Shown: piece after piece, positions 1-14,046 of the stretch
Layout: the number at the start of each line of letters is the position of its first letter
Numbering within the stretch: position 1 is the first letter of the stretch
Assembly (NCBI GenBank): GCA_009760855.2
Contig: WPIO01000212.1
Coordinates: forward strand, 62,501 to 124,500
Reading direction: 5' to 3'
Length of the DNA stretch: 62,000 bases
Origin: Cristatella mucedo
Lineage: Eukaryota > Bryozoa > Phylactolaemata > Cristatellidae
Program-made: the position numbers and the translations under genes
The notes under the pieces: generated by a model
Seen by the model: only the letters and a program-made list of their open reading frames with translations
Told to the model about the DNA's origin: nothing
The model's database searches: none

Positions 1-901
1 CGCTCAGAAAGCCTCCTTCAGATGTAAATGGCTCATTCATCTGCCCAAATGCTTAATTGAAGATCAGATTCTGCTCGATTTCCGAGGCACCACACAGCTG
101 GTGCTCTGCTGAAGATTATGAGCAGACTGGGCCACTGAGCCACTGCTGCCTAATGCTACTGCTGCTGCTGCATGGGAATGGAGTGACCTGTAAATAAGGG
201 TCTCCTTTGTCTTCGTGCCTTCAAAAAACACCCCGTGCCACCCACTGTCACTGGGCATTTTCTCAAAACAAAATACAGAAAGCCCAGACCGGGTGTGAGT
301 TTAGAACCACAGCATGCACTGGCATAGCTGGATGCAGCCCAGACCAGCAGACATCGGTCCCAAGTGCACCTGCTGCCCTGCAGCACATCCACTACGTTCA
401 AAAACGTGTCAGCAACGGTACAGTGACCTCACATCCTGACCACGGCATTACTGCAGCACTTGGCCACCACCTACCACCCTATGTACGGTACTGGAACGTC
501 ACACGATACAGGGAGGACTCCTTCGGGCGTCTCTTGGATGGGAGGGGAGAAGCCGAATCCATGGGACATGTCTCGCTTTCCTACCTCTGAACCCCTCGTC
601 TGCTTGTTTGTTCTTTTTTACCTTCTGCTCCCACCTGTAAGAGAGTAATTTACCTCTACAGGGGCTTCTGACTCTCGATATGGTAAAATACACTGGTAAA
701 ATCGTGCCAAAGGGAAGAAACTCTGTACAAACTCTGCTCAACCGGCAGCCGTAGACTAATCACTTATTCCCGACCGGAGTTTTCACCACAGAGTAAGTGT
801 GTATGTCCTACATGTAAGAGCTCTTGCTGGCAGCAGCTTAAGCAGCTCTCAATCGCCAATTGACGGCTTTCGTCTTTAGCTAGGGCAGCCGAGATGCAGG
901 A
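1..901. other. no gene recognised
   Basis: I see no coding exon, RNA gene or mobile element that I can support here. Open frames are short and lack protein-like composition. A short CTG/CTGCTG run lies near 150-172. Confidence 0.5.
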
Positions 902-972
902 GCGACACTGCGACAGCATCACAGCGACAGCGACACTGCGACAGTGACATACTGCGACAGCGGCACACTGAC
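902..972. repeat. imperfect GCGACA-type tandem repeat
   Basis: The motif GCGACA, followed by short variable spacers (CT, GT, GG), recurs about seven times in 70 bases. It is a degenerate short tandem repeat with no coding signal. Confidence 0.55.
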
Positions 973-2128
973 AAATTGCAGCCTCAGATGATCGGACCAA
1001 GTGCTCAGGTAATTGATCGAGCGCTAAGATTGCCAGGCTCTCTTGTTTAAGGAGGCAGGCACAGCTTTGCTGGCGAAAGTCTATTCGATTGGCACGTTTG
1101 CTGCTGTGGCCCACCGGTAGCCAGAAGTTATCAGCCGTAGGTGGCTACTTCAGGCCAAGCCGAAAGCAACACTGGGTCAGCTAACAGTAGGTAATTAGCC
1201 AATCAGCCGGGCAAATGAGGCTGACCAGCTGACCAACAGAGTGAGGCAGGACTGCCGTGCAGCCAGCTGTCGGCAGCAGGGCAGGCAGCACGAAGGACCC
1301 ATCGCTAAGCACAAGACTAAAAGCCAACTGAGGCCTCTGACTGAGCCTAGCCGTTGCTCGGCTTGCCATAGGGTGCGGTGCACGCATGAGCGTGATTGGC
1401 CTGCTGGCATCCACTCAGCGAATTGATCTGGCCTGGTCGGTGTGACAACCTGCCATCTTATTCTGCAATCGAGCCCAGCCTACTTTTATGGTAGGCTGCT
1501 CTGTGCAGCTGTCGAAACACAGCCTCTTGCAGAGCCGAAAGTGGAGAAGTTGTTGGGCCACAAAGATCGGCCACAACTTAGCTGCAACAGCTGCACTCGT
1601 TTTATACTGCTTCTGCTGCTGCAATTCGTCAATGGGTACAAGCAATTCACCTGTTCTGTTCGAAAGCCCTCGAAGAGCGACAGAAGAGCCTCCGGCTAGA
1701 TCAAGCAAACTTCCATTCCTCTCACTCTCCTATCCCTCCCTTCCATTCTTTTGTCCTTCCTCCAAGGAGAGAATCGCAAGTGCTGCTGGTAGGGGGGTGT
1801 GCACCTGGGTGGGATTAGCTCTCATTTGCCCGTGCCGTGCCCAGTTTGCCGGGCAGGCCACCTATGCAAACGTGCGGTTCGCTGACACCCACAACAATGT
1901 GGGTATCGGAAGCCACTGAAAAAGTTCAATGGCAGCTCTTGGCTCAACCTTCGCAGACAATTAAATGTGGCAGGCTAGAGCCTGTCGGCTCTGCCCGGAT
2001 AACAAGCTCTAAGCCACCGGCCGCCGTGGCAAGAAGCAGCCAAGGTGGTAACGGCAGCGATTGCAACAGTATTTTGTGATAGGCAGTTTTCGTGGCCTAA
2101 TGGTATGGACGAACGAAAGCGTAGGCAT

Positions 2129-2130
<2 letters not shown>
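973..2130. other. no gene recognised
   Basis: Unique-looking sequence with a mild excess of GCTG/CAGC words. I find no exon, tRNA or element that I can name. The open frames on both strands look like chance frames. Confidence 0.45.
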
Positions 2131-2528
<398 letters not shown>

Positions 2529-2730
2529 ACAGCGAAGAGTATTGAGTACTTACTTATCAGTGCCGGCCTAGCCGTGACCGATGAGCTCGGCTCTGCAACT
2601 GCCGCTCAAACTCGATGCACGATGAGTGGTCAACAGGCGATGCAGGATGAGAGAGCAGCCAGTCATGGACGGCTGCCACAAGATGGGTAAACTCGAGGGC
2701 AGCTGTGTGCCCAGGTGGGGCTGACCTGAG

Positions 2731-2766
2731 GCGTGAAGCTCGCAGGCAGCGTGAAGCTCGCAGGCA
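2731..2766. repeat. 18-bp tandem duplication
   Basis: The unit GCGTGAAGCTCGCAGGCA occurs twice, perfectly, at 2731-2748 and 2749-2766. It is a recent local duplication with no other feature attached. Confidence 0.9.
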
Positions 2767-3479
2767 GTGGTAGTGGCTGAGGAAAGCCAGTGGTTGCTGC
2801 TGCTGCAGGAACTTTTTTAGGACTAGCCGTTAACCTCGACTAGTTCAAAGTAAATTGACCTGGCTTGTCCTGGCAAGGACCTCTGAACTCCCTGGGGCAC
2901 GTGCTGCCCTGAAAGCTGGGGGGGAGGGCATCCAGAGCGAGGCCGAAGATATCTGCAGAACCCATGGAACAGGCAAGGCACCTGCTGCTGCAATTACTAC
3001 CGCCCATGCTGCTGTGGCGAAATAGCACTGACTGGTCCTACTTTGACAGTTTATGGGGCGATCCGATCCCGATTTAAAGAAATAAAAGTCCATTCGAGCA
3101 TCAATCAGCCCAATTTAACTCCGACGAGGGACTGAAAATTTGGAATCCAAGTTAAGATGGAAAAAAATGTAATCGAAGCTTGATACAGCGAGTCAGTCGA
3201 GCGAGAGGTGGTTGGTTCGAAAGGGGCATCGGACACCGACGTGCTGCTGAGGGCAGAATGGTTTCTGTACAAAGCTGAACGTTAGATCCGTAGACCATTT
3301 CGAGCTGAAATTTTGAAACTCGGAGAGAACAGAGCGCCACGAGGTGACAAGCAGTCAACTAAAGAAGTACTCCAAAACCACAGCCAAAGAATGGCAAAGG
3401 AAAAGATTTCCAAGGGAGCAACTTGGCGTTCGCGAGAGCATGCAAAACCACCAGTAGCTGTGAGAGCTCCCCAATCTCC
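2767..3479. other. no gene recognised
   Basis: No exon or named repeat is supported. The part from about 3300 may already be diverged LINE-B sequence, but recognisable similarity begins only near 3480. Confidence 0.4.
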
Positions 3480-3775
3480 CGTACCAGACCCCACCATAAA
3501 GAACTTAAAAACACACCTATTTGGGACAGCATTTAGTGGGTCCCTGTGATTCGTCCTTCCCGTGCTTATGCGTGCTGACACTGTGCATGCTGCCACTGAC
3601 CACATTTGCATGCTGACCGTGTGCATGTCACCCCTAACCACGTTATTCATGTTGTTTATCAAGCCTGATATTACTCACCATTCAATCGCGTTTCCCTTTG
3701 CAGCAGATGTAAAGCGCCGAGGAAGAGATTGAGTTCTCTGATGGCGCTTTATCAAGTGCATTATTATTATTATAC
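3480..3775 (+). mobile_element. LINE-B 3' end fragment
   Basis: This piece matches the 3' end shared by LINE-B copies elsewhere in the window. It has the end of the reverse-transcriptase ORF (a Leu-Lys-Thr-His-Leu motif, here from AAAACACACCTA), then a 3' UTR with repeated GCATGCTGAC words, then the conserved end AAAGCGCC...GAGATTGAGTTCTCTGA and a tail of ATT units. It is 5'-truncated, as is usual for this type of retrotransposon. The family resembles CR1/L2-type LINEs. Confidence 0.8.
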
Positions 3776-3790
3776 CGTACCAGACACACT

Positions 3791-3847
3791 AGATCCGTAC
3801 AGTACCGCACCGTACCAGATCCCACCAGATCCGTACAGTACCACACC
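3791..3847. repeat. 21-bp direct repeat, 36-bp period
   Basis: AGATCCGTACAGTACC followed by GCACC or ACACC occurs at 3791-3811 and 3827-3847, just beyond the LINE-B tail. It is a short local duplication. Confidence 0.8.
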
Positions 3848-5569
3848 ATGACTTAGGAGCCGAAGCTTTTCGATCCGCCCGACCCGAGACATCAGAAAAA
3901 CGAGACATTAACGACCTTCCTAAATGATATGTGATCTTTGTCAGGTTAGCAGCCGAAAGGGTCACAGCCAAGCACCGACAGTTCGCCAAGAAGTTCAGAT
4001 ATTAGATAAATGCTTAGGGATTAAGGCATCTATCTACTCTTTCGGAGTATTAAAATATGGTTGAAGACTCTCTATCACTATAAAAATGACTGTTGAATCA
4101 GCCAATCGTTTTTGCAGTCTGACTTTCCTCATCCTAGAGGCATTTCACATTGCCGAAGGTCTGATGACCGGAAAAACCGAACGCTAGTCCGAATCAGGAC
4201 GATACAAATAGATGCTGTGTAAGGCAAGAAGCGTACGACGGAGTGGCAGGCAGCTGATGAAGACTATCCTTCGAAGGGCGACTACCTTACAGCTTTATTG
4301 CCGGGCACGTCCCTCGGGATTGATCCAAGAAAACCTAGACCACCTTCCCCCCTCGGCTACCTCAATGATGTCGGGCATCACCCGGAACTTGTACGGTCAT
4401 TTGCAAGGTCATTTCGTTAATTAGTCTCAAGGAATTGTATGCTAGACAGCATCCTCCTGCACCCAAGGTCAGCACCGGTACAGGGTAGAAATCTTGATAA
4501 AATCAGGATACCAAGCGCAAGCATCACCAGTAGAAAGAGATCGCAAACGCGGGTTTTCATTTTTAATCTCAATGGCAACGGAGCTATAACGGAAGCAGGC
4601 CACCGCAATCCGACAACTCTGCCACCGAATGAAAGCGGAAGTGTACTTACGTTCCAGCAATCTGCCTACGATTGGCTTACAGTTAGTATGCATAGCAAAC
4701 CCGGGTATTCAAACGCACTTTTCCCAAAAAATGACACCCGGACATGGTACCCTGGTGTCCTTCTGCCTCATGGATGTAAGTATCTCGAAACAAATCTCAG
4801 CGCTGTAGTTCTTACACAAAGGCAAGCTAGAAATTATTTTCCTTAATATGAAAAGTTGTTGTCAATGCAGTATACGCGATAAACATGTTAGCAGCAATTG
4901 AAAGCTCGAGCACTAAATATCCTGGATGATTTGTCTTGTAGGACAGCACAATTTTTGGAACGTATATTCTAACTGTATCTCGCACCTATATATTTAGACC
5001 TCCTTGGCTCATTTAGCTCTTGAAGATGTGCAACCGCAGAAGTGCACTAGTGCTCAGCTTAAACATGCAGCTAGTACTAGCATCAAATTTAGATTCGAAT
5101 TTATGACTTCCCCAATCATGCAGAACCAGGGGGCAATCGTCTCCCCATCCATGTAGAGAGGGAAGTACCTAAATCATGTGACAAATTTCCCCAGGCCCAA
5201 GGGGTAGGAGCAGTGTACCTTGCCCCAAACCTGAAAATCCCGGCTCAGAACCCTGCATGTAGGCAACCTTCACCTTCAGCTGCCGGTTATTGACTTATTT
5301 GCACGGTCATCCGGTCCTTTCCGTTCGTATAATAAAATCATCATTCGGTGTCGCTATGCGACGCGATGAGGTTAAACCTTTGCTAATTACTAGCTGAACT
5401 GAAATCAACAGAGATAATAAAACCCACTAATCTGCTATATTATAATATATGCCTGTACATTTACAAGAGTCATAAGCTCAATTCTCAGATGAGCTCTCTT
5501 TAAGCTTTGCTGGCAGTCGCTCCTCTGAGCTACAATGCAATATCTTGCTGAACAGCTGTCTGAGAATCA
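3848..5569. other. no gene recognised; short RepC-like piece
   Basis: Mostly unassigned AT-richer sequence. Bases about 4066-4112 (CTCTATCACTATAAAA, then TGTTGAATCAGCCA) resemble the end of the short repeat called RepC here (see 15530-15640 and 26365-26465). No exon is supported. Confidence 0.4.
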
Positions 5570-5860
5570 CGGAACTCACTGCCACGATTCTTGCGACTAC
5601 TCCGACAACTCCTCTCCTGTTGCCGCCTATGGCACATCATTTCCAGCCGTCCTGAGCTACTACTTCCGTGTTACTTACTACCTCAACAGCTTTCCTGACT
5701 CAACTATGCTTCTCACTTTCACCTTGTTGCATGAGATGAATTCTGTTTGCTACCAAATGTGTACCGGAAGCTGCTTAGGCTCTGAGTGGGCTATACAAGA
5801 CTCTCCCACATAGTCTTTGTAGCTTTGTGGAGTTACAGTCGGGGATACATTACATTAAAC
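5570..5860 (+). mobile_element. LINE-A 3' end fragment
   Basis: Diverged copy of the LINE-A 3' end: a Trp-Asn-Ser-Leu-Pro-like remnant, the Ala-Asp-Tyr-Gly-Thr-Ser-Phe region (TATGGCACATCATTTCCAGC), and the end GGGATACATTACATTA with the TTACA tail typical of this family. It is about 290 bp, 5'-truncated, with clear substitutions relative to the copies at 50.4 and 60.9 kb. Confidence 0.8.
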
Positions 5861-6451
5861 TACAGCCGGGTTTGTGTGGAGCAAATCGAAACTGCAAGTT
5901 CACTCTGAATGCATTCGTGCACCGGCTACCTAACAGCCACGGCCGCGTGAGAATGCCGGCTTTCCAATAACCCCTTAAAATTCACAATGACCACAGATTC
6001 TAAGCTTACTGTTCCACTCCAACGAACAAACTAACATATAATAATGTTGGACCGCGGCAGACTTGTTTCCTCTGTTGGGCGATCGCGTTCTAGACCAGTC
6101 GCCCGACATCGAGTCTGACACTGTGCTCGTCGTTAAGCTTCGAGTCTGGTCAACTATCGCCCTCTCACTAGAGCAGCCACCGACGACAAGAAATATTGCG
6201 GCGATTGGATGTAGTCAGTTGAACTGAATAACTCTAAATGATCCTCCGTCTTGAGATGCTAGCCTGGGCAGAGGAATGCAGCCGAGGCAGAATCCAGCAG
6301 GCCGAGCAGACAGATGAATTGCATGCCGGGAGAAGTCGGAGCAACTCGATCTGGCCAATGGCGGCCAATCGCCCTTCCTCCGAACACGTTTTCGACCCGG
6401 GCTAGCCTAAGCCGTACCGTCTAGCTAACCCACGGCTACAGAGCAGCGTTT
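5861..6451. other. no gene recognised
   Basis: I see no exon, RNA gene or recognisable element in this stretch. Confidence 0.4.
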
Positions 6452-6615
6452 GCCGACCGATTTTGCACCCTCTATCCTCATTTTCCTTACACGCGACACC
6501 CGCGGACACTACAGGGGGTGCAAAGCCGACCGATTTCGCACCCTCTATCCCCATTTCCCTTGCACGCGGCGACACCCGCCGGCACTACGGGGGCGCAGAG
6601 CCGACCGATTTCGCG
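6452..6615. repeat. tandem repeat, units of about 74 bp, 2.2 copies
   Basis: Units start with GCCGACCGATTTYGCACCC at 6452 and 6525, and a third partial copy begins at 6600 (GCCGACCGATTTCGCG). Units are 73 and 75 bp and differ at several sites, so the duplication is not very recent. Confidence 0.9.
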
Positions 6616-9012
6616 CGAGAAGCGAATGCACGCGAGAAGCAATTCCTGGCGGCTGGTAACCAGGGCAAGCCTACTACACTTACCTACACCTGGGAAACAG
6701 ACACCGGCTGCTGGTGACGGGGGGGGGGTGGCAGCCTCCACCTACCTACACCTGGGTCGCCTAGGCCCGGGCAGCTTCGAACACCTGACGTGTGCGACGT
6801 CGCGATACTTAAGCAGCTAATGGGGGGAGGGAGGCTACAGAATAAGCTGGCGGATACAGACGATATGACTCGCTCATCCGCTCGACAGCCATTTATTTGT
6901 CCGCCGTACGGCGGCCGACGAAGCAATCTCACTACGTGCATGTGGTGCACAGCCGTGCGACACGCTAAATGAGTCCGTCACTGAATGCTGTCGAGAGCTC
7001 GACGTCTCCTCCAAGCGCCAACTCGCGTGTCAGAGCAGCAGCACACAGCTCGTCGGCTCGCTGCGAAACCCGGCAGCTAGCCGGACATGATAAGCGCGGC
7101 ACGAACGCCTGTGAATGTGACTCGGCGGTCCTCCGGGAATGGGTTGCAGCGACCGATGGGATGAGGGCATTGGACCGTTACTCGCAACACACGACCAGAT
7201 CACCGGAATCAGGGGACGGGGCAACGGGACATTTTCCTGCGATGAACCCCCTAGCCCCCATAGCTAGCGACACAGTTCGGCTGCAGGCTCGTTCGTTGCA
7301 GGTCGCCTGTCACCGGCCCGACAGGCGCCCGCACGGGCGGTAGGTAGCCCTGAGCGCTATGGACGACTTACTCACCTGGGCTCATCTTGTGCAAGCTCCT
7401 CTTGAAGTAGCTTAGCAGAGATTCGCTTGGAATGTCAGCCATGCCGGGCGAATGCCCGATTGACTCGCGACAGCACTAGCCCAAGCAGTCCGACATTGTC
7501 GACGGCACACGGTCAGCACGCCGCCAGGCGGGCGGCGAAGCAGCCCAGGGAGAGCCCACTCCAGGAGAGGAATTGACCGACCGGTGTAGACCTAGACGAG
7601 AAAGCAGCCAATCACAAAGGTCCAGGACCACTGGGTCGTAGACTCATCATTCATGTCCTCGGCAGTCTGGTTGGTAGGACGACTGGGCAGGACGAGCTGG
7701 CAGCTGGCGAGACGCCTCGAGCTGGCGGCCACCGCCCATACACGGTCGCTTACTCGCCTCCATTAACTGCAGTTAACGGGTGCAGCGACATAAAGACAAT
7801 GTCGGCTAGCGGTTCTTTTATGCAGCGGGGGGGGGGGGGGCATTTAGGACGGCCAATCGAGAGGTGCAATTAATAATGCACGATCTAGCCACGCGATTGT
7901 GCCACGCGGCACTAATTTCCGCGAGCCGAGATTTAAGGCTTATTATTTTTTATTATTTTTTCGCCACTGGCAGGAGCCCACGGGGGGGGCAACGAAGCTG
8001 CAGGAGGCTGGGTTGCAGCAGACGACCATTCAGGCGTCCGAGACGGCGTTCGAATGGCCGCGAGCCGCGAGCCGAAAAGGCTCGGGATCGGGAACCGCGG
8101 GTGGCCGGCGGCGATGCAGCTCGAAAGGCCAGACGGCGAGGAAAAGGATGCCGTTCAAACCTTACTTTTCCGCCGCAAGTGTTACCGCAGCCAATACCCT
8201 TGGCAAGAAGCGCTGCAGCGTCAGCAACGCCCGCTGCGAGGCTGCGAGAGACGAGAGGCGAAGGATCCGACCAGGAGAGATCCGACATAGCAGCATTGAC
8301 GAGCTTTGCCTCGGCGAGAGCTCTCGCTTGAAGTCATCCGAAGGTACGCACAGCTGCAACGCGCCAACTGCTCGCCGTCGACCGGCTGAGACTGCGTTTG
8401 CTCGCCATCATCCTTGACCCCGACGAAAACCTTGCGCTCGCGGACTGGCGGGCGGGGCTCCTTCCCGCGAGCGCTGCTCCCTATTCGCTATGTCCCGAGT
8501 AGACCAATCCGCGTAGATCAATCACCCAGCCTCGACGACGTCTTCGCCACTAGACGGCGCGACTGGGCCGCTAACTCGTGTAAAAACTATAACCAGCTTG
8601 TCGAATGCCTATTGCAAATAGCCTCTTCGTCTGCCGCAAAGTCTGCTGCAATTGGAGAATATTCACGACCTGCGCCTTCCTCTCGGGAGGCCACGTTTTT
8701 TCTCCTGCGATCAAGCGAGAATCAATCCTTCCTTCACAGAGACGAGGACGAGGAGGACGAGGAGAGCGGAGAGGCTCGCGTTGCCAAACTTGATTCCGAG
8801 CTTGCCTCATCATAATGTTTATCCTTCATCAACGGGCGTCCGTTCTGATATTTCTGATTATTTGACCTCGGCTCGCAAAGGGTGACGGCGGAAGTCGTTT
8901 GAAAGAGCTCCTTCAGTAACCCTTTGCCCTTTATTCTCATTGGAACAGATTCCAATAATAGAATAATTAAGATAAATAAATATCAATAAAATAAAATAAA
9001 CTAAGATAAACA
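6616..9012. other. no gene recognised; GC-richer stretch with poly-G
   Basis: About 2.4 kb without a supported gene. Poly-G runs lie near 6718-6727 and 7827-7839. Several open frames of 60-170 codons overlap on both strands between 7.86 and 8.9 kb, but their composition is Arg/Ser/Ala-rich and they shadow one another, so I call none of them coding. Confidence 0.4.
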
Positions 9013-9168
9013 TATAATTCACTTGCATAGTGCCCTAGGAGAACTTAGTTTCCATTCATTCTAGTCTATATATATACACCACGGGACTTGAGCCCGCGAC
9101 CTCGGTCAAGTAATTCACCTTGACCTTGGGCGGGGCGAGCACCTTAACCGCTGGAACGAGCCAGCGTG
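9013..9168 (-). mobile_element. tRNA-derived SINE
   Basis: Reverse-strand copy of the SINE family seen best at 40118-40258. The 3' part (ATAATTCACTTGCATAGTGCC, then GAGAACTTAGT) comes first on this strand, then the box-B-like segment GACTTGAGCCCGCGACCTCGG, then the box-A-side sequence GCGAGCACCTTAACCGCTGG. Diverged but complete enough to assign. Confidence 0.82.
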
Positions 9169-10964
9169 GCCACTACTCCCCTCAACCGCCGCGAACCAAC
9201 TACCCCCCCCCCGTCCGAGTGACGAGCCGTGGCCCGAATGAATAATCTCGTGTACAGCTTTCAAAGATTGTAATCCAAGCCATAGTTTTGGCGGCTGCCT
9301 ACCAACGCTTTCTAATCACTAATGGGGTTAATTTTACACTATTGTGGTTTTCATAAAGCGGTCCGCACACTGGAGTACTTACTACTGGAATTGTGGGCTG
9401 GAACAACTGGCTATTACGCGAGTTTACTAACGATTGATTCTCAGCACGACTACTATCCAAAAAAGGGCGTTGAAATCATTCGCAGGGGAAAGCGAGTTAA
9501 CAGCCGCTAGCAATGCAGTCCACCAAAAAGAGGCTAATAGACAAGCATATAAAGGGGCCAGCCGAAGACGCAATCTAAAACTATGCACGTAAACAATCAG
9601 TAATGAGGATGCACGCAGGTACCTAAGAACAACTAACTATACCAATAGCTACTAATGAGCAGCATGACGTCAGCAGCAAGTTAGCGCCGAGCTCGCTTGC
9701 TAAACCTCGCTCAGCCAATCTTAGCAAGAAATCCTTCGCAGAGAGTTTAATATTTTTTCTCAGCGATCTGACCTACGCCAAGGCCTAGACGACCAATCGC
9801 CGAGCCGTTGGCCTATTTATCAATCTCCTTTTAGTAAAGCCAGCGCTTCACCCCGCCTTCGTTGCCGATGCCGGCAGCGCGGGAATCAAGCGAGAGCCAG
9901 GTGAATAGGGAGGCTCAGAAGGGTCAAACGGTCGGTAGAGATGCTGAGTATCGTTGTCATAGAAACGACAGGCAAGATTACGCCTGGCGAAGACGTCAGC
10001 TAGAGTAAAGAGAAAGACCTAATGAAAAAGATGGGGCCTACGACCAAACCATGAGGTACTTCATACTTGAAGGGCTCCCTAAATGACCTACAGCCGCTCG
10101 CATCTACACTCTGACGTCGGTCATTGAGGCGGGCGAGGGCCTGAGAGCCAGTTTAGCATTTAGCGCCAGCGATATAAAGGCGTGTGTGCAGAAGCGCTGC
10201 GAAAGGCTCTGAAGGTTCGCGCGAGACGGTGCGAGACGGCCGATTCTGAAGTTGTCTGTCGCTGTTAGGCAACCTACTAGCAATCCCCGCTGCAAGATCC
10301 CCGCTGCAAGACTATGGTGGTAGCACTAGAAAAGCAAGCCACAGTCATAGTTGGCCACGCCTCCTCCTGACTCCTCGCTCGCTCTCGCTGATGGATTTCA
10401 TGAATCGCCATAGGCGTCAAGAGGGGCGCCGCCGCCGCAACGTCAGTCCTCGCCTTACCTCGCTCCACAAAATGTGCTGGTGTGGCTGCCATTTTCTAAG
10501 CGAAACTAAGATAAATACAAAGCCATGAAAAGCGTGTCATTTATTACGCTACTCAGCCTGAGACAGTAACATAATGAATGCGACTACCGTTCGCTATATA
10601 CGCCACGGCCAACTTCCAAGAAGAAAAGGTATCTCTTTGAAATGCCCTTTGAAATGCCCGCACCCCTACGCAGTACTCGACCGCACAACTAACGCGGCAT
10701 CAAAAGCGCCAGCTGCCTATTGCTTGATTTCTGCAGTGCACAGAAAAAATACGGTTCTCAAGAGGTGCTAACTGTTTTATTGCCATTATTAGGCAGTACT
10801 AAAAGCACCACGATAAATACAAAAATCACATAAAATACTTAAATATCCAGCAAAAAAGATAACGCAATCAACGCTTATACAACGACGCTTCACGGCAGCC
10901 GCAAATACGCCAAAGCGCAACGACCGTCCATTCCCAGGAGGTAAGGTGCTCGCTCTTAACAATA
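9169..10964. other. no gene recognised
   Basis: I find no exon, element or RNA gene here that I can support. Short AT-rich tracts occur near 10.8-10.98 kb, next to the LINE-B tail. Confidence 0.4.
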
Positions 10965-12423
<1,459 letters not shown>

Positions 12424-12439
12424 TGCTGCAGAGGGCGGT

Positions 12440-12515
12440 CCTTTATTACCAATTGCAAGCAGTGGTAAAAAAGCCGTTAAGGCTCTTCTGCCGCTATGAG
12501 CAGCTCACTGCTTGC
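12440..12515 (+). repeat. RepC short interspersed repeat, partial
   Basis: The segment GCAAGCAGTGGTAAAA followed by AGCCGTTAAGGCTCTTCTGC matches the middle of RepC copies at 26365-26465 and, inverted, 15530-15640. The family is unnamed here and has no coding capacity. Confidence 0.55.
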
Positions 12516-14039
12516 GGACTCACTTCGCTGAGTCATAGTAGTTCCGTCACGGAAGACAACGCTGCGCCATCTTCCCTCTTGCCGGAATTTCGCCTTTTTG
12601 CCACGTCACGTAAGTGCGCCATCTTGTGGCCTGATGGACTTTCTCACTTTAATTAGTAGAGATACAAATGAGACTTCTAAATCAGCCGATATTTATTCAT
12701 ACTTATTACTACTCTCGAGCATCGCTGACTGCGGTAAATTTAAGGTAGGCGGAGGCTGAAGCCTCGCGCGCGCGGAAATGTCCAATGAAATCCAATTGGC
12801 CAAACCGCAGCACTCGGCAAAGCAGCGTAGAGATCGTCGCTCTGCTTTCAAATCTCAAAATTGAGAATGCCATCGTTAGAATCCGTTGCCCAGCAACGTC
12901 TAAATGGGAAAAGAGATTCCGGTGGAATTATCAGCCAATGGTACCCCCCCCCCTCTGTCGTTCAGTTGGCGGAACGTTGGACGCGTACGCGCCTCGCACA
13001 GCGAAGCCTCAATGAAGAGCTGTCGAGATTTGAGCAGAAACGAGCAGAGGCTGTGGAGTGTATCGCGAGAATTCACGAGACCCGGCGCTCCGGAACGCGG
13101 CCTGACGGTGTTTCGTAGCGCGCTCTAAAAGCGGCGTCGCGCAGTTCGCGATCGCTGTCCTGGGCCCCGACGACGCCCGGGAAAAAAGTCGGCGGCGCCG
13201 CTCGGCGGCGCCGCTGCGAATCGATCGAGTTGTTTCTCTGCAAGACGATGCGGAAGCGGAATGCTGCAAAATCCGCGCCGCCCTCTAAGCAGTCCGGACG
13301 AATTCCTGCGAGATGCGCAAAGCAGACGAGGACCGAATTCGGCGCAGTGTCGCTCGCAGCAGACGGGCGAGTTCGACCTTCCGCGTCCGGCGCGGAGCGT
13401 TCTAGAAGCTTCGCGACGCGGCGGCCGGCCGAGGCAGGAAGTCTCGGCCGGCCGCGGGCGCGAGCCAATGGCGGGCAGGCCTGCCTGTCTAGCCAGCCTC
13501 GGGCAGGCCCTAACGCAGCGCGCCCGCTGTCAGCCGGTAAAAGCCGGCAGAGCACTCCACCGGTTCCGCCCTACGCAATACTTCGGCAATAGTGAATAAT
13601 AATAATAGTGATAGTAATAATAAAACATTTGTGCCGCTGTTCAAAAGAACTGAATATCTTTCTAGGCAGTTTAGACACGGTAGACAGAAAGCTGATCGTC
13701 GACTGATTAGCGTCAGCGTCGTCCGCCGCCATTGCAAGACGCACGAGCGCGATGAGGGCTGCTCGCGTGGTCAGGGCGATTAGGTTGGATTCAAGTCGAA
13801 GGTCCCGTTTAGTTTCAACTGACATTACGTTGCCTGCGCCCCTATATATTCCGCATACCGTTGGCCGAAGTTGAGACTTCTCGCAGGGCTACGTCGTAAA
13901 AAAACAACCGGATCGGACGTAATAATCATAATAAATAATAGTAATAAAATAATAATCGGACGTATAATTCGTCCGTCGCCACTTCGCGCTTCGACTTTCG
14001 TGGCTTCGCTCTGTCGCGGTTTTTTCAAATACTGTATAT
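12516..14039. other. no gene recognised
   Basis: Contains a GC-rich portion (about 13.0-13.56 kb) where frames on both strands stay open because of base composition, and AAT-type simple sequence near 13593-13625 and 13920-13960. The part from about 13985 may be subterminal Tigger sequence joined to the transposase fragment downstream. Confidence 0.4.
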
Positions 14040-14046
14040 TCATTAA

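Noticed and set aside
7864-8417. Overlapping frames of 110-172 codons
   Set aside because: Several frames on both strands are open over the same GC-rich bases with Arg/Ser/Ala bias, and no recognisable domain or splice context.
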